In this document: positions 1 to 11,546 of the stretch, in pieces
Layout: each line of letters opens with the position of its first letter
How positions within the stretch are numbered: position 1 is the first letter of the stretch
NCBI RefSeq assembly: GCF_041381155.1
Contig: NC_091138.1
Span: 36,015,604 to 36,079,603, forward strand
Length of the DNA: 64,000 bases
Source of the DNA: Argopecten irradians
Taxonomy: Eukaryota; Mollusca; Bivalvia; Pectinida; Pectinidae
Direction: 5' to 3'
Translations under genes and position numbers: made by a program
Notes under the pieces: model-generated
What the model saw: the letters and a program-made list of their open reading frames with translations, nothing else
What the model was told of the DNA's origin: nothing
Databases searched by the model: none

Positions 1-45
1 GGACTTAGGTCGCTTCTTACCCTTCTTTCCAGCATTTCCACTCAT
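1..45 (-). CDS. Possible 5' end of a divergent gene, cut by the window edge
   Basis: On the minus strand an ATG at 45-43 opens a frame rich in Gly and Lys (MSGNAGKKGKKRPKS) that runs off the left edge. A GTAAGA motif inside it (complement of about 15-20) could be a splice donor, which would make the coding part of the first exon only about 25 bases. The A at -3 gives an acceptable start context. I do not recognise the protein; basic N-termini of this kind are common in nuclear and ribosomal proteins. If real, the gene is arranged head to head with POLDIP3, whose ATG lies about 2.2 kb away. Confidence is low because only 15 codons are visible. Confidence 0.25.
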   Translation of the reverse strand, partial: MSGNAGKKGKKRPKS

Positions 46-2267
46 AATTGATCAGTTATATAAACCTAGAGAAAAATAATGAGATCAATGGGCAGATAAA
101 ATACCATTTCTGTATTAAAGATATGCAATTCTGATTTTTTTTAAGGAATCTACATGTACATGTTCAATCTAATGTTTATAGCAAATTATTTTAATCAATC
201 ACATGTTACTATTACATGTACAATTACTCCAACAATGTTAGAGGTGTAGCACGACGAGACACTTTTGGAACATTACGTCGTGTCGACAGTCAGCAAAGTA
301 ACGTCCAATTAAAAAAAACGGCTGACCAGTCGACTCTCATGTTATGGGAGTAATGTACAATGTACATTCACATGTGCTTGAAATTTTCGCTGTAAAATAT
401 ATACTATTCACAATCAATAAGTAAGCATATTCTGATTGATTTTCAAGCACCCGTGTTATTGGCTGATTACATTACAGACGTCTGCTTCTTGTTTTGGAAA
501 TAAATAGCCTACTTACCAACTGACAAGTAGATTACAGGTGTAGTACAAAATGTACATAACTGTTTATCATTACATTACAAATGGGGAATAAAGAATTCAA
601 GTAAGATATATCCTTAACAAATCGCGACTTATCCGTCTAACCACAGCTGACAATATGTGAAAAGTTGAACCGCTGGACTCTACCTTCTTTGAGATCAAGA
701 AAGCATGGATGCAAAACAATCTAGAAAGAGTTATTTCCCCGGAAGTGAACAACGACAAAACCGAAAGTAATACTAAATACAGTCTCTGACATCTCTGATG
801 TGTCTGGTAGTGCCCGGTAAACCACCACTTGACGTTGTTCGTTCTATGCAAGGATTCTAAACATTGTCAACTTCTTCTCAACAAGTATAATTTACCAAGT
901 GGCTATAAGATTAATCAAGAAACTAAGATGAGGCATAAAAACAACATTTTATTAATCTCTTTTAAATCAGAACATCAACATTTTGATCAGATTTACTTCC
1001 CTTCGTTTCACTCCGTCAGCTAAAATGAAGTTGAAAATAGCCTAAAAATAATACATATTATATAGTTGTCAACATTTAAACAAAATATCATACGAAAAGG
1101 TCAAATTTAAGACTTATTTTTTACATCCTCGATACTCCAGGGGTTACTATAACTGACGTTATATCCACCCTTGGAGTATCCCATTGTAAACCTGAAGAAA
1201 GATTTCCTTTGAAGACTTCAAAGAGAAAGGAGAATGACGCCAACTTCAAAACCACATCATTATACATATGTACGAGTATGTAGTCCGCTAAACCTTCCTA
1301 TTTTATTAGGCTATTTCCCCCCCCCTATATAACGTTATTGAAAAAAGCCTAATGATATACATGTAGATAGGTTTTATTTATCGGACTAATGTCTATGTAC
1401 GGCTGTTTTGATGTACACCAAAGGACTAAATTACCTGTCCTGTTGCCTCCACATTTTACAATGACATAGTCCGGTAGGGGTGGATATAACGTCAGTTATA
1501 TACATGTAGTTACCCTTAGAGTATCGAGAATTATATTTTATAACGCGGGTCGTCTTATTTTTCCCGCCGTCGTCCTAAATACCGCGCGTTAGTTCATTAT
1601 CTCTGCGCCACACGGTAAAACAGTGATTAATTTTGCTTGTGTTGCAGTTGTATCCCATCTTAGGCCATCGATTTATTGTATGTTAGACTTTTGATTATTG
1701 TTTTGAACAACTGTTTATTTATTTTGTTCCGGAAAGGTAGAATCATGGACGTATATATTAGACCCTTATAAGTCCTTGGTAGATGTAGTGTGCCTTTAAA
1801 ACTGTGAAACTGCATTGTAACTTAAGCATTTATTTAACAAATGTGTCGAAAATCCACGTGGTTTTGATGAAAATATGATAGGATTACGAGGAACTGAGAA
1901 TACGTTGATTTTACTTGTTGGTCTAACATAGTGAAACAAACTTGATCATGCTTTCATTTTCCTGGTTTCATTTTACCGCGTCAAAAGTTTTGATCTTCAA
2001 TCTTGTTTTTTGTAGACTGAAAACTACCAAAATGAATAGTTAGTCGACATGTTGAACACTAAACCATCATTTTAATTAGCTTTATTTGAACATTTTAGAA
2101 AAAAATGAATTGTCTGTGTGTTATTCATTTTGTTTGTTAGCCGGGCAGTGCCAAGTATTACCAGACGTCTCGCGCTGTAAATAGGACGACGGCTGGCATT
2201 AACACCGAACAGGAAGTTGCGGAAAAAACTGCGGGCTTGCTGTTGTTTCTGCATCCCACGGTTCATC
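46..2267. promoter_or_regulatory. Intergenic stretch upstream of POLDIP3, possibly divergent promoters
   Basis: No supportable gene. It holds one fold-back element (1124-1529, listed separately). A CpG-richer patch at about 1540-1620, with GCGGGTCGTC and CCGCGCG words, is partly a dispersed repeat also found near 22140. The last few hundred bases before 2268 should contain the POLDIP3 promoter and 5' untranslated region. I see no convincing TATA box, so the start site is not placed. Confidence 0.35.
1124..1529. mobile_element. Fold-back element family C, copy 1
   Basis: The two ends are inverted copies of each other. The left begins CATCCTCGATACTCCAG and continues into TAACTGACGTTATATCCACC; the right repeats this reversed, ending in GAGTATCGAGA. 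The interior shares words with copy 2 at 11227-11546 in opposite orientation (CCTGTTGCCTCCA, CTTTGAAGACTTCAAAG, and a patch around TTTTGATGTACACCAAAGGAC). It encodes no protein, so it is a non-autonomous element of unknown transposase affiliation. Confidence 0.75.
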
Positions 2268-5200
2268 ATGGACGTGTCTTTAGACGATTATATTGATACA
2301 AACGTCGAATTCAAAGTTCAAATAAGGTAACTTAATTTTAATGAATTCATATTAAAGTAAAATGATATTTTCACAACTTATTTTTCCACGAAACAGTTAA
2401 AAATAACATTTCTCAAAACATGTGATTTTACAATCAACTTAGGCAGTAGGATCGATTTAGGCCTAACAGTAGTTTTTCATAGCCCTAGAATTGGTGACAA
2501 CCGTATATAAACCTGAGTGTATTACGTTGAAAGAATTGACATACACTGTCACAGATGCAACACGGTAATCAAATTAACTGATTAATTAATCCATGGAAAC
2601 ATTTGATCACAGAATCCTGCATTTGGGTAACTAACTGTTAAGTGATAACTCAAATCAAGGACGTAAATGAGAAGGATAAGTCACTCTGGGTTTGGGGCAA
2701 GTGCGGCGCATGAGCTTTTGTGTTTGTGCACTGACCGTGATGTTGGGTGATGGCTGATTTTCGTTTGATATCCGCCGGTGAAGCCTTTGATAAAACTTAC
2801 AGGTGCGAGGGTTACCGTCTTACTTTCAGAAACTGTCATTTCATGAGTTGTCGTATTTTTTTAACAAAAATTTAAGATATTTCTTCTAAAAAATATTCCG
2901 TCCTTAAATCAAGTACTAAGCGTTGTGTAATTTAATATACTTTACATTGGTGTGTCGATTGACTCGATAAGACAAGTATTTGTTGAGAAAAATGGTTCTT
3001 ATTCCCGGCTCATAGGGGTCTCGCGTGGTGTTTAGAAGTGTAAAGGGACAGTGATCATGACGAATGCTTCTCACTTATAAATCCTTGGTCAAATGCAGAA
3101 TGCTGAACTATATCCTGCATTTATACGTGGCAGTGAGTGTGCCCAACCTGTTGAATAGGTCACATAGAAACAACTAAAATGTGTATTTGGTATTTTTTCG
3201 GGTAGTATTAGTTGTGTCGTCATGTGTTTACAAGAGTAATGTCATACTTTTTAGAGAAAACGACGTAAATTGTGTTTACAAAATAATGATGTCACAATGG
3301 ATTCCTACCCGCAATTGAGCTAACTCTGTAATATGCATAGATGGAATAGGGCCCTAGCATCTATTAATGTCTACTATTTTTTTTACTTACAGTAATCCCA
3401 ATGCATTGGCCTCCAAGGGTCAAGGCAGAGGTCGCGGGAGGGGAAGAGGACGTGGTGGTAGAGGTATGGGGCGTGGTGGCTTTCAACAGCGTGGAGGCCT
3501 CTTCACATCGAAAACGAATAACCAAAATCAAGGACAGTTTAGTGGTAATGCCAGGCCATTATCAGTGACAGTAAATAACAATTTTGATGCCAGAGACACG
3601 ATAGCACAGAAAAAGAGGCCGGTAGATGCCAGAAATAAATTAGTGGCTAAAGCCAAACTTAGTGATGCGAGAACAAAAATATTAAATCTGAAAGGAAATA
3701 AAGGTGGCTTAGTAAACAAAGGACAGACAAACAAATCTTCTGATGCCAGAGCTATGATCCTCGCTAGAAAAAACAATAAGCAGATGGCTACCACAGGGAA
3801 CAGAGCAGGTGTTGGTGTACAGTCTATTAATCTTCAACGGACGGTAAGTGTTCATACTTGTATGTGAAAATGTTAATGCCTTGCCATTGGAAGTGTTCAT
3901 GAGTGTGACATTATGACCTGGTTATAATTTCATTCAATCAAAATTTAATTAATTCTTTAATATAAACACCTATATATTTCCATGGCAGCTTAGATGGTAT
4001 GCACGGTTTCATATTTTAATGCTTAACAACAAATATCGAAATTCACTAATAAGATTTAGGCCTAGATAAGTACATACATGTATTAAAAATAATTGGTGAA
4101 GTCAAAGTGGATGGAATAGGTTTGTATCCGTATTCTTTTGTTCATTGGCATTATTGTTTCTCTCTGGATATTTTATAAAATGTGTGAATCAAATTGTACA
4201 CAATTACAACTTTTGATATTAATGTTTTGACAACTTGATTACATTTTAGGTGAACCAGGATGATGGGAATTTCCAAATTACAAGGAAGGTAATGTGTCCA
4301 AAAATTACAGGTCTATCTAAGACACATGGTGATATTGAGATATCCAATATTTATTAATTTAAAATACAAATTTAAACATCTTTACTGAAATCACGTACAA
4401 CAAAGAATGGAATAATAAGGATATACAAAAACGTACAGGCATAGACAAACTAAATACACAGTCATATATGTCCTATGCTGGTGCATGTAACATGTTAGTC
4501 TTTCTCTTACCCAACTGGAGCTCAGTATCAGAAATTAGACATGAAAGATAAGTGTAGTAGTTTAAACATATTTTTAGCCCACCATCATCAGATTGTGGGC
4601 TATTCAAATCGCCCTGCGTCCGTGGTCCGTGGTCCGTCGTCCGCCGTCCGTTGTCCGTCCGTAAACAATGCTTGTTATCACTATTTCTTAAAAACTGCTG
4701 CAGGGATTTTGTTCAAACTTCACATGGAGGGTCCCCTTGGTCCATATTTGTGCCATACAGATTTTGAGGCTGATCGGAAAAACAAGATGGCCGCCAGGCA
4801 GCCATCTTTGATTTTGGCAGTTGAAGTTTGTTATCGATATTTCTTGAGAACTACTGAAGGGATTTTATTCAAACTTCACATGGAGGTTACCCTTGGTCCC
4901 TAGTTGTGCCATACAGATTTTGAGGCTGATCGGAAAAACAAGATGGCCGCCAGGCAGCCATCTTTGATTTTGGCAGTTGAAGTTTGTTATCAATATTTCT
5001 TGAGAACTACTGAAGGGATTTTGTTCAAACTTCACATGGAGGTTACCCTTGGTCCCTAGTTGTGCCATACAGATTTTGAGGCTGATCAGAAAAACAAGAT
5101 GGCCGCCAGGCAGCCATCTTTGATTTTGGCAGTTGAAGTTTGTTATCAAATATTTCTTGAGAACTACTGAAGGGATTTTGTTCAAACTTCACATGGAGGT

Positions 5201-8200
5201 TACCCTTGGTCCCTAGTTTGTGCCATACAGATTTTGAGGCTGATCGAAAAACAAGATGGCCGCCAGGCAGCACTCTTTGATTTTGGCAGTTGAAGTTTGT
5301 TATCAATATTTCTTGAGAACTACTGAAGGGATTTTGTTCAAACTTCACATGGAGGTTACCCTTGGTCCCTAGTTGTGCCATACAGATTTTGAGGCTGATC
5401 GGAAAAACAAGATGGCCGCCAGGCAGCCATCTTTGATTTTGGCAGTTGAAGATTGTTATCGATATTTCTTGAGAACTACTGAAGGGATTTTGTTCAAACT
5501 TCACATGGAGGTTACCCTTGGTCCCTAGTTGTGCCATACAGATTTTGAGGCTGATCGGAAAAACAAGATGGCCGCCAGGCAGCCATCTTTGATTTTGGCA
5601 GTTGAAGTTTGTTATCGATATTTCATGAGAACTACTGAAGGAATTTTGTTCAAAGTTCACATGGAGGTTACCATTGGTCCCTATTTGTGCCATACAGATT
5701 TTGAGGCTGATAGGAAAAACAAGATGGCCGCCAGGCGGCCATCTTGGATTTTGATAGTTAAGGTTTGATATCCCCATTTCTCAAAAAGTGCTGAAGGGAT
5801 CTTTCTCAAATTTAATATGTAGGTTCCCCTAGGGCCCTTGTTGTTCATATTGCATTTTTGGACCAATCGGTGAACAAGATGGCCGCCAGGCCGCCATCTT
5901 GGATTTCGATAGTTAAAGTTTGTTATGACTATTTCTCAGATAGTACTGAAGGGATCTGTCTCAAATTTCATATGTAGGTTCCCCTAGGGACCTAGTTGTG
6001 CATATTGCATTTTGGGACCGATCGGTTAACAAGATGGCCGCCAGGCAGCCATCTTGGATTTTGTTATTCAAAGTTTGTTATCGCTATTTCTCAGAAAGTA
6101 TTGAATGGATCTGTCTCAAATTTCACATGTAGGTTCCCCTAGGGCCCTAGTTGTGCATATTGTGATTTTGGACCGATTGATCAACAAGATGGCCGCCAAG
6201 GAGTCATCTTGGATTTTGATAGTTGAAGTTTGTTACCGCTATTTCTCAAAAGGTACTGAAGCGATCTGCCTCAAATTTTATATGTAGTATGTTTGAAAAA
6301 TTTTAAAAAGTAGAGAAAAGATCCATCTCCTTTGTCAGATATAGATCATTCTTTGGTGGGCGCCAAGATCCCTCTGGGATCTCTTGTAAAGATAAATGTT
6401 CTCCTGCCTAAATATTTGAAATGTTGAAATACTAATCCTAGTGCAGGCAGAAGGAACTAAAGCAGTTTCTGTTGTGTTGCTCATATCAAAATGTTTTGAG
6501 TTAATTATAATTTGTGGTCTATGTTTTGACTTCAGGTGCCTGGGAACCAGTCCGGTGTCCAGATGTCCGGAGATAATGTTGTCATCACCCGCACCCTCCA
6601 GGCTTCACAATCCTCGGAGTTCTCAGATAATCCATTCTTCACGAAGACAATCAGCAACCAACAGGTACAAATTTAACCCTTACAATAGATAAAATGAAAT
6701 GACATATGGTTTTTGTAGGGTTAGACCTTCTTTTGTGTGACTGTGATCATATATTTAGTGGGACTGTGGAAACACCAGAAGAAGGGACTGATTATACTCA
6801 ACCAATGCCATCTTTAGCCTTCCATTATCAAATTGCCTTTTGTCCATCCATCTTTCAACAATTGTTGTTATAGCTGTTCCCAAAATGTTCTTCCTCGAAT
6901 AGTATGTGTAGCCATGATTCTGGATTTCTTCAACTTGTTTTGTTATTTGCATAAACTAACTGAAAGGTAAGATTTCTTTCTAAAATATCATCAACCATCT
7001 AAATTATAATCTTTTCAGGGACTTGGAAACTTACAGCCAAATGTTCGTGGACCGGTTATACAGCTACAGAATGAAATGTTCCATGCACATGCTCGCCCAC
7101 AAACACAGCCAATGTACAGTCATGCCATGGCCTACGATGAAGTCGACGACCCTTGGGCTCAGAATAGCTATCCCAGTGAGAAAACTTTAACAGTGAAAAT
7201 GCCACAAAGTCACTCGCAATTCAGCAGAGTACCTCAACAAAAATTTCAAATGAACAAAATTACATTTGATAGTGTTAGAACAGTACCTTCTTCGCCGATT
7301 TCTCCTCCAACAGCCATCAAACGGAAGGCTGCGGGAGACGCCATGTCGGTGACGACTGGCAAACAATTACGGCTCGGTGGTGTAGTTACCACAACGAAAC
7401 AGACGAGACCAATACCACAATCGGCACCCCAAGTTGTTAAACGTACCAAAGTATTAAAGCCAGCCCCGGCACAAGTTGTGATGGAAGAGGTAACGTTTAT
7501 TTAAAGGTTTAATGTATCAAGATGATTAATTTGTCAAAATGTGTTGAAACTAAGTCAGCATGTACTGAAAAGTGTTAGTTCTCAATTGAGGTATGTTATT
7601 TTAAATTCAAGTATCAAGCATGTATAATGTATTGAACATTTTCAATTTTCACTATTTCCAATCGTCCAAGAAATACAAGTAAAATTTAATTGCACCCAAA
7701 AGTTTGTTTACCGTTCAACATGTTATCAGATTTGAATGTATCAGATGTAAATTCCAGGAAGAAGATCCAACAGACATGGTACTGAGTCCACTACAGGGGT
7801 ACAGGATCCTTATCTCCAATCTCCATGTCATTGTCACACAGGACGATATCATCGTAAGTCCACAATCTTCTTAGTCACTGTACAAGTTATTTTCTGTCTT
7901 TGAACATTACAGAGTTAGCTCCCTTGTGGGTAGGTATCAATTGTTATGTCATTATTTTGTGAGCACAATTTACGTCATTTTCTCTGAAAAGTATGATGTT
8001 ATGCTCACAAACACATAACATCACAATCAATACCTATCGGTAAGGGCAGATAACTCTGTAATATGCAAATACAGAATAGAGTGGAGTAAAACTTGATTTT
8101 TACAGAACTAAATCAATATCTGGTCCTTCTTTTAATATTTCTACATATTAATAAACTTGGACAAGAAATCTGAAATTCATATTTTGATAATCTGAAGGGT

Positions 8201-10606
8201 TTCTAAAATTTCTGGTATTTTGACCTTGGAATTGTTTATGAATCATTTATAAAACTATTGAATCTTGTTCTCTTTGATGCTACCAGGAACTGTTTGGAGC
8301 TATTGGTCCAATGAAGCGAGCACGTCTGGTCAAGCCGGGTACGGCCGAGGTTGTGTATGTCCAGAAGGATGACGCCATGAAGGCTGCTCAGAAGTACCAC
8401 AACAGAGAGCTGGACGGTCAGTAATAAAGTACTAATTATATCCAGACTGTGGTTCTTATTAAAGATACGTATATTGTTATATTGGGATATTATGATTGTC
8501 TCTCAACCATGGTCCTTTCCTTATAAGGCATATTATCAGATTTTGTGCAAAATATTGAAAGAATTTTTCTCCAATTACTGGTACAAATATATACAATAGG
8601 TTTCCCTCATCTTTTATTTTATAGTTGGTTTGCTAAATCAACAGCTAAGTGTCACTTAAAGATGCTCCACCGCCGACAGAGCATAAATGATACCCATCAT
8701 TTGAACAATAACTGGTGTTTAATCATGTATATATATATGTCTAATTAACACAAAAAATAATTTGAAACAATTGATTTTGCTTTCGGTGCATGCGCAACCA
8801 GTACTGCATTCCATATAGGACACAGTGCCACAGAATTTTTTCAGGATGCAACTAATTCTTTTTGATATATTTATCTTGAAGTAAAATTAGAAGCTCAAAC
8901 TTTTTAATGGTTGTAATGGTGTAAAGTATGTAACTTTTGTAACTGAAGAAAAATACTAAATCGTCTGCTCCTGTTTTTGATAGTGAAAAAATACCATTTG
9001 TCGGCGGTGGAGCATCTTTAAGGAAAGGTCAGAATTTGTTGGTTATAACTGTCATAGCAAAAAACTAAGAGTTTCTTTTGCCAAAACCTGACAACTACCC
9101 CAAACACGGACTCCATTTGCTCATGACCAAGAGATGGAAGCCTTGTTAAATATCAGTCACCTTAACCACTTTGCCATAGAAACCCAGAGTTGGAGAAATT
9201 GTAGAATGTCAGACACCTCAACTAATTTTCCACTGCATGCTTCTTTGATATTAAAAAGAAATTGTTAATAGTTGTTGTTTTGTTATTGTACCGATTTACT
9301 GGATGTATCACACCAGAAATACTTAGTATTTACATTTTAAAGAGTTGTCTGTTCTTGTGGTTAGGTATTGATTGTGACGTCGTTTGTTTGCTAGCGGAAC
9401 CTCATATTTTTAAGATGAGATGATGCTAGTTTCGTTGACAAAATGAAATAACATTTGATACCTTTCCTTAAGGGAGATAACTCTGTAATACCTACATCCA
9501 ACGGTTTCTTTATTCCTCCAGGTCAATCAATGCAAGTGAAGCTCATCACCCCGGCCAAAGCACCCGTCAAACAAGCTCCAGAGGTTACAACTGTGCCGTC
9601 ACAGCCGGCCAAGGAAAAGGGGGGACCACTTAGGTAGGCATGAGTATTCATTTTGTTTTAGGTACTGTAATAGTGCATAAATGTTATGAGAGGTTGATTT
9701 TCATTACATTCACGGTTTTACTGTAATTCATGTATTAAGAACACTAGCAAAATAATTGCTACATAATTGTACCATTGTCAGGGCTTTGTTCACTGTAAAC
9801 CCTGTCCAAATTGACATCATTCTCAAGCAATTATACTCAAAACGTATAACAAAGAAACATTGACACTAGTAAAACATGATCTATTAATAAATGAAATCCC
9901 TGCAAACAGGTTCCATTTTTGAAAATGCGAAATTTGGACTATTACATTAGCATAAGCAAGAACATTCGAATGGAAAATTCTGATGTTAAAGCAAAAAATG
10001 TTCTGTCGAAGATTCATGGTAACATTAAGATGTTCAGTAAACGTGGTTATTTTCACCAGTGCTTAATTTCAACAAGTATAAATCTTTCACATCGCATTAG
10101 TGTGGATATATCTTTGAACTTTTAGCGTCCATACATTAACATGATATTAGATGTAGGGGAGATTTTTTGCAAATAAAAATAAAATGACCTTCACATAGTG
10201 TAATTAGCATAAATTTCCACATTCACTGTAACTAAGGCTTGGTTACAAATGTAATATAGTTCAATGCTGTTTCTCCAGCATCCAGCATCTTGCACATGCA
10301 TGCACTTTGATCAAGACTTCAAAATCATTTAAAATAATTTTTAAAATTATGATACATGTAGTCTTAAAAGAAATATTTAAAAAGTATACACCCAACACTT
10401 TTAAAATTTAAGTAAAAGCATTTTATGATAACTGTTGATGGTGAGCTTGGCAATTATTTATCGTTTTATTTTTTGTCAGACTTGGACAAAACATCAAGAA
10501 GAACTCGCCAGGAGACAACGTTGAACTGAACACACTACATCGAGCGTTGTTTAAAACCCAGGCAAACAAACAGATCAAACCTGTTACCTTCACTGTGAAA
10601 ATTTAG
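2268..10606 (+). CDS. POLDIP3: POLDIP3/SKAR orthologue (RNA-binding, mRNA export adaptor), nine coding exons
   Basis: Coding exons: 2268-2326, 3393-3843, 4250-4288, 6536-6664, 7019-7489, 7758-7853, 8287-8416, 9522-9633, 10480-10606. All introns are GT-AG and the joined frame is open for 537 codons. The family (polymerase delta-interacting protein 3, SKAR) binds RNA, joins the TREX export complex and links spliced mRNA to S6K1-stimulated translation. Visible domains in order: residues 1-10 carry MDVSLDDYID, like the UAP56-binding motif of export adaptors; an RG-rich tract at about 29-50; four DAR repeats (FDARDTI, VDARNKL, SDARTKI, SDARAMI), typical of this family; a low-complexity middle; and an RRM at about 398-470 with RNP2 ILISNL and RNP1-like TAEVVYVQ, read from exons 6-8. 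The split codon giving LDGQSM across intron 7 matches the family. The tail resembles the family's terminal ALFK region (RALFKTQ). The 39-base exon 3 could be skipped without a frameshift. Confidence 0.93.
3190..3332. mobile_element. Short fold-back element family B, copy in POLDIP3 intron 1
   Basis: Imperfect inverted arms (GGGTAG..GTGTCGTCATGTGTTTAC against GTGTTTAC..GATGTCAC..CTACCC) end in GAGCTAACTCTGTAATATGC. Arms and interior match the copy at 7906-8062, in reverse for the interior. The right end lies about 60 bp before the exon 2 acceptor. Confidence 0.65.
4289..6535 (+). other. POLDIP3 intron 3, mostly a tandem-repeat mobile element
   Basis: The intron begins GTAATG and ends TTGACTTCAG. 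About 1.8 kb of its 2.25 kb is the tandem-core element at 4574-6387. Sequence outside the element shows no gene. Confidence 0.85.
4574..6387 (+). mobile_element. Non-autonomous element with ten ~156-bp tandem units (pearl/HINE-like)
   Basis: The left end holds a hairpin (AGCCCACCATC...GTGGGC) and a GTCCGT-rich stretch. The core has ten units marked by AAGATGGCCGCC near 4784, 4940, 5096, 5253, 5409, 5565, 5721, 5876, 6031 and 6186, a period of 155-157 bp. The first seven units are close copies; the last three form a second subfamily containing TTCCCCTAGG. The right end has TGGTGGGC, inverted to the left end, and a terminal hairpin AGATCCC-TCT-GGGATCT followed by CTTGT. Central ~160-bp repeats with a 3' hairpin are known from bivalve pearl elements and Helentron-associated elements; assignment here is by architecture only. 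No transposase is encoded. Confidence 0.85.
7906..8062. mobile_element. Short fold-back element family B, copy in POLDIP3 intron 6
   Basis: About 60-bp inverted arms: the left begins ATTACAGAGTTAGCTCCC and runs through GGTAGGTATCAATTG to GTGAGCA; the right is the reverse complement ending CAGATAACTCTGTAAT. The ~155-bp element could fold almost entirely into one hairpin. It starts about 50 bp after the exon 6 donor. Confidence 0.85.
8656..9021 (+). mobile_element. MITE family A, copy 1, in POLDIP3 intron 7
   Basis: Perfect terminal inverted repeats AAAGATGCTCCACCGCCGAC... and its reverse complement, flanked by TTAA on both sides (or TA plus TIR bases; the sequence cannot tell these apart). 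The interior of about 320 bp encodes nothing. Three more copies lie at 32833, 37130 and 55833. Confidence 0.95.
9340..9490. mobile_element. Short fold-back element family B, copy in POLDIP3 intron 7
   Basis: The left arm AGAGTTGTCTGTTCTTGTGG and GGTATTGATTGTGAC pairs with the right arm ending TTAAGGGAGATAACTCTGTAAT. The same ends occur in the copies at 3190 and 7906. The right end is about 30 bp before the exon 8 acceptor at 9521, so the element probably supplies or crowds the branch-point region. Confidence 0.75.
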
Positions 10607-10689
10607 TGCTCATATGTATATAATACAGTCATTTTTATCACTGTATAGCTTCATTAACATTGGTGAATTGTTTTCACTCCATCGCAAGG

Positions 10690-10695
10690 ATTAAA
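10690..10695 (+). terminator. Candidate poly(A) signal of POLDIP3 (ATTAAA)
   Basis: ATTAAA lies 84 bases after the POLDIP3 stop and is followed by T/G-rich sequence. An AATAAA at 11850-11855 is an alternative distal site. Neither can be confirmed without transcript data. Confidence 0.35.
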
Positions 10696-11226
10696 TGAAC
10701 TTTTGAGGAAAACTTGTTTATTCAAGTTTGTCAAGTCATAGAAATTGCATTCATAAATCATGTTCATTTACATCGTTCCGTGTCGACAGACTTCACAAGT
10801 CTAGAGGCGTTGAATCATGATTATTTAGTCATATAAAACTATGTTTTTTCTTCTTTGTTTGATTGTTATGTTTTCATATCAAAATATATGTTGATTTTCT
10901 TTATAAACACACCACTTTGAAAAAGAAAATGAGTTTTCTATCATGAGAATTCTATCTATATGTAGAAATGTGTGATTTTTGTGAAGGAGATTTTTTGGAT
11001 CAATATTACAAAATTGCTAAATAACTTGAGTAACTGAAATCAATGGAAACACATACTCATTTGGATATAACTTAAGACCAGATATTTGTTAAAAAAGACT
11101 GCATGTATCAGTTATGAAATTATATACATGTATGAGCCCTCCTACTTGTTAGCGATTATAATTTTTTTTTTTATGTTAATGTTAAACTTCCACTTTCAGA
11201 AATATATATCTTCTCAGTTGACAAAG

Positions 11227-11546
11227 CATCCACGATACTCCAGAAGTTCTGATCACTTATGATCTCTACACCGCTGGACTATCTCATAGTAAAACTGGAG
11301 GCAACAGAACAGAACAGGTAATTTTGTCCTTTGATGCACATCAAAAGAGCCATATAATGGTACACTTTGGTTGACTGTGTGGCTTTGAAGTTGGGCGTCT
11401 CTCTCTCTCTGTAGTCTTCAAAGGAAATTTTTGCTGGCCTGTGATTGGTTCAGATTTTGTCCTCTGAGCTGCCATCAGTTTTACAATGAGGTAGTCCAGG
11501 GGTGTAGAGATTATAAGTGATCGGAACCCCTGGAGTATCGAGGATG
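11227..11546. mobile_element. Fold-back element family C, copy 2
   Basis: The left arm CATCCACGATACTCCAGAAG... to CATAGTAAAACT is repeated in reverse at the right, ending CCTGGAGTATCGAGGATG; arms are about 70 bp. A short (CT)n run sits near 11399. Interior words match copy 1 at 1124-1529 in opposite orientation. Confidence 0.85.

Noticed and set aside
4541..6287. Reading frames of 60-244 codons on both strands
   Set aside because: All lie in the 156-bp tandem element, where a period divisible by three keeps chance frames open.
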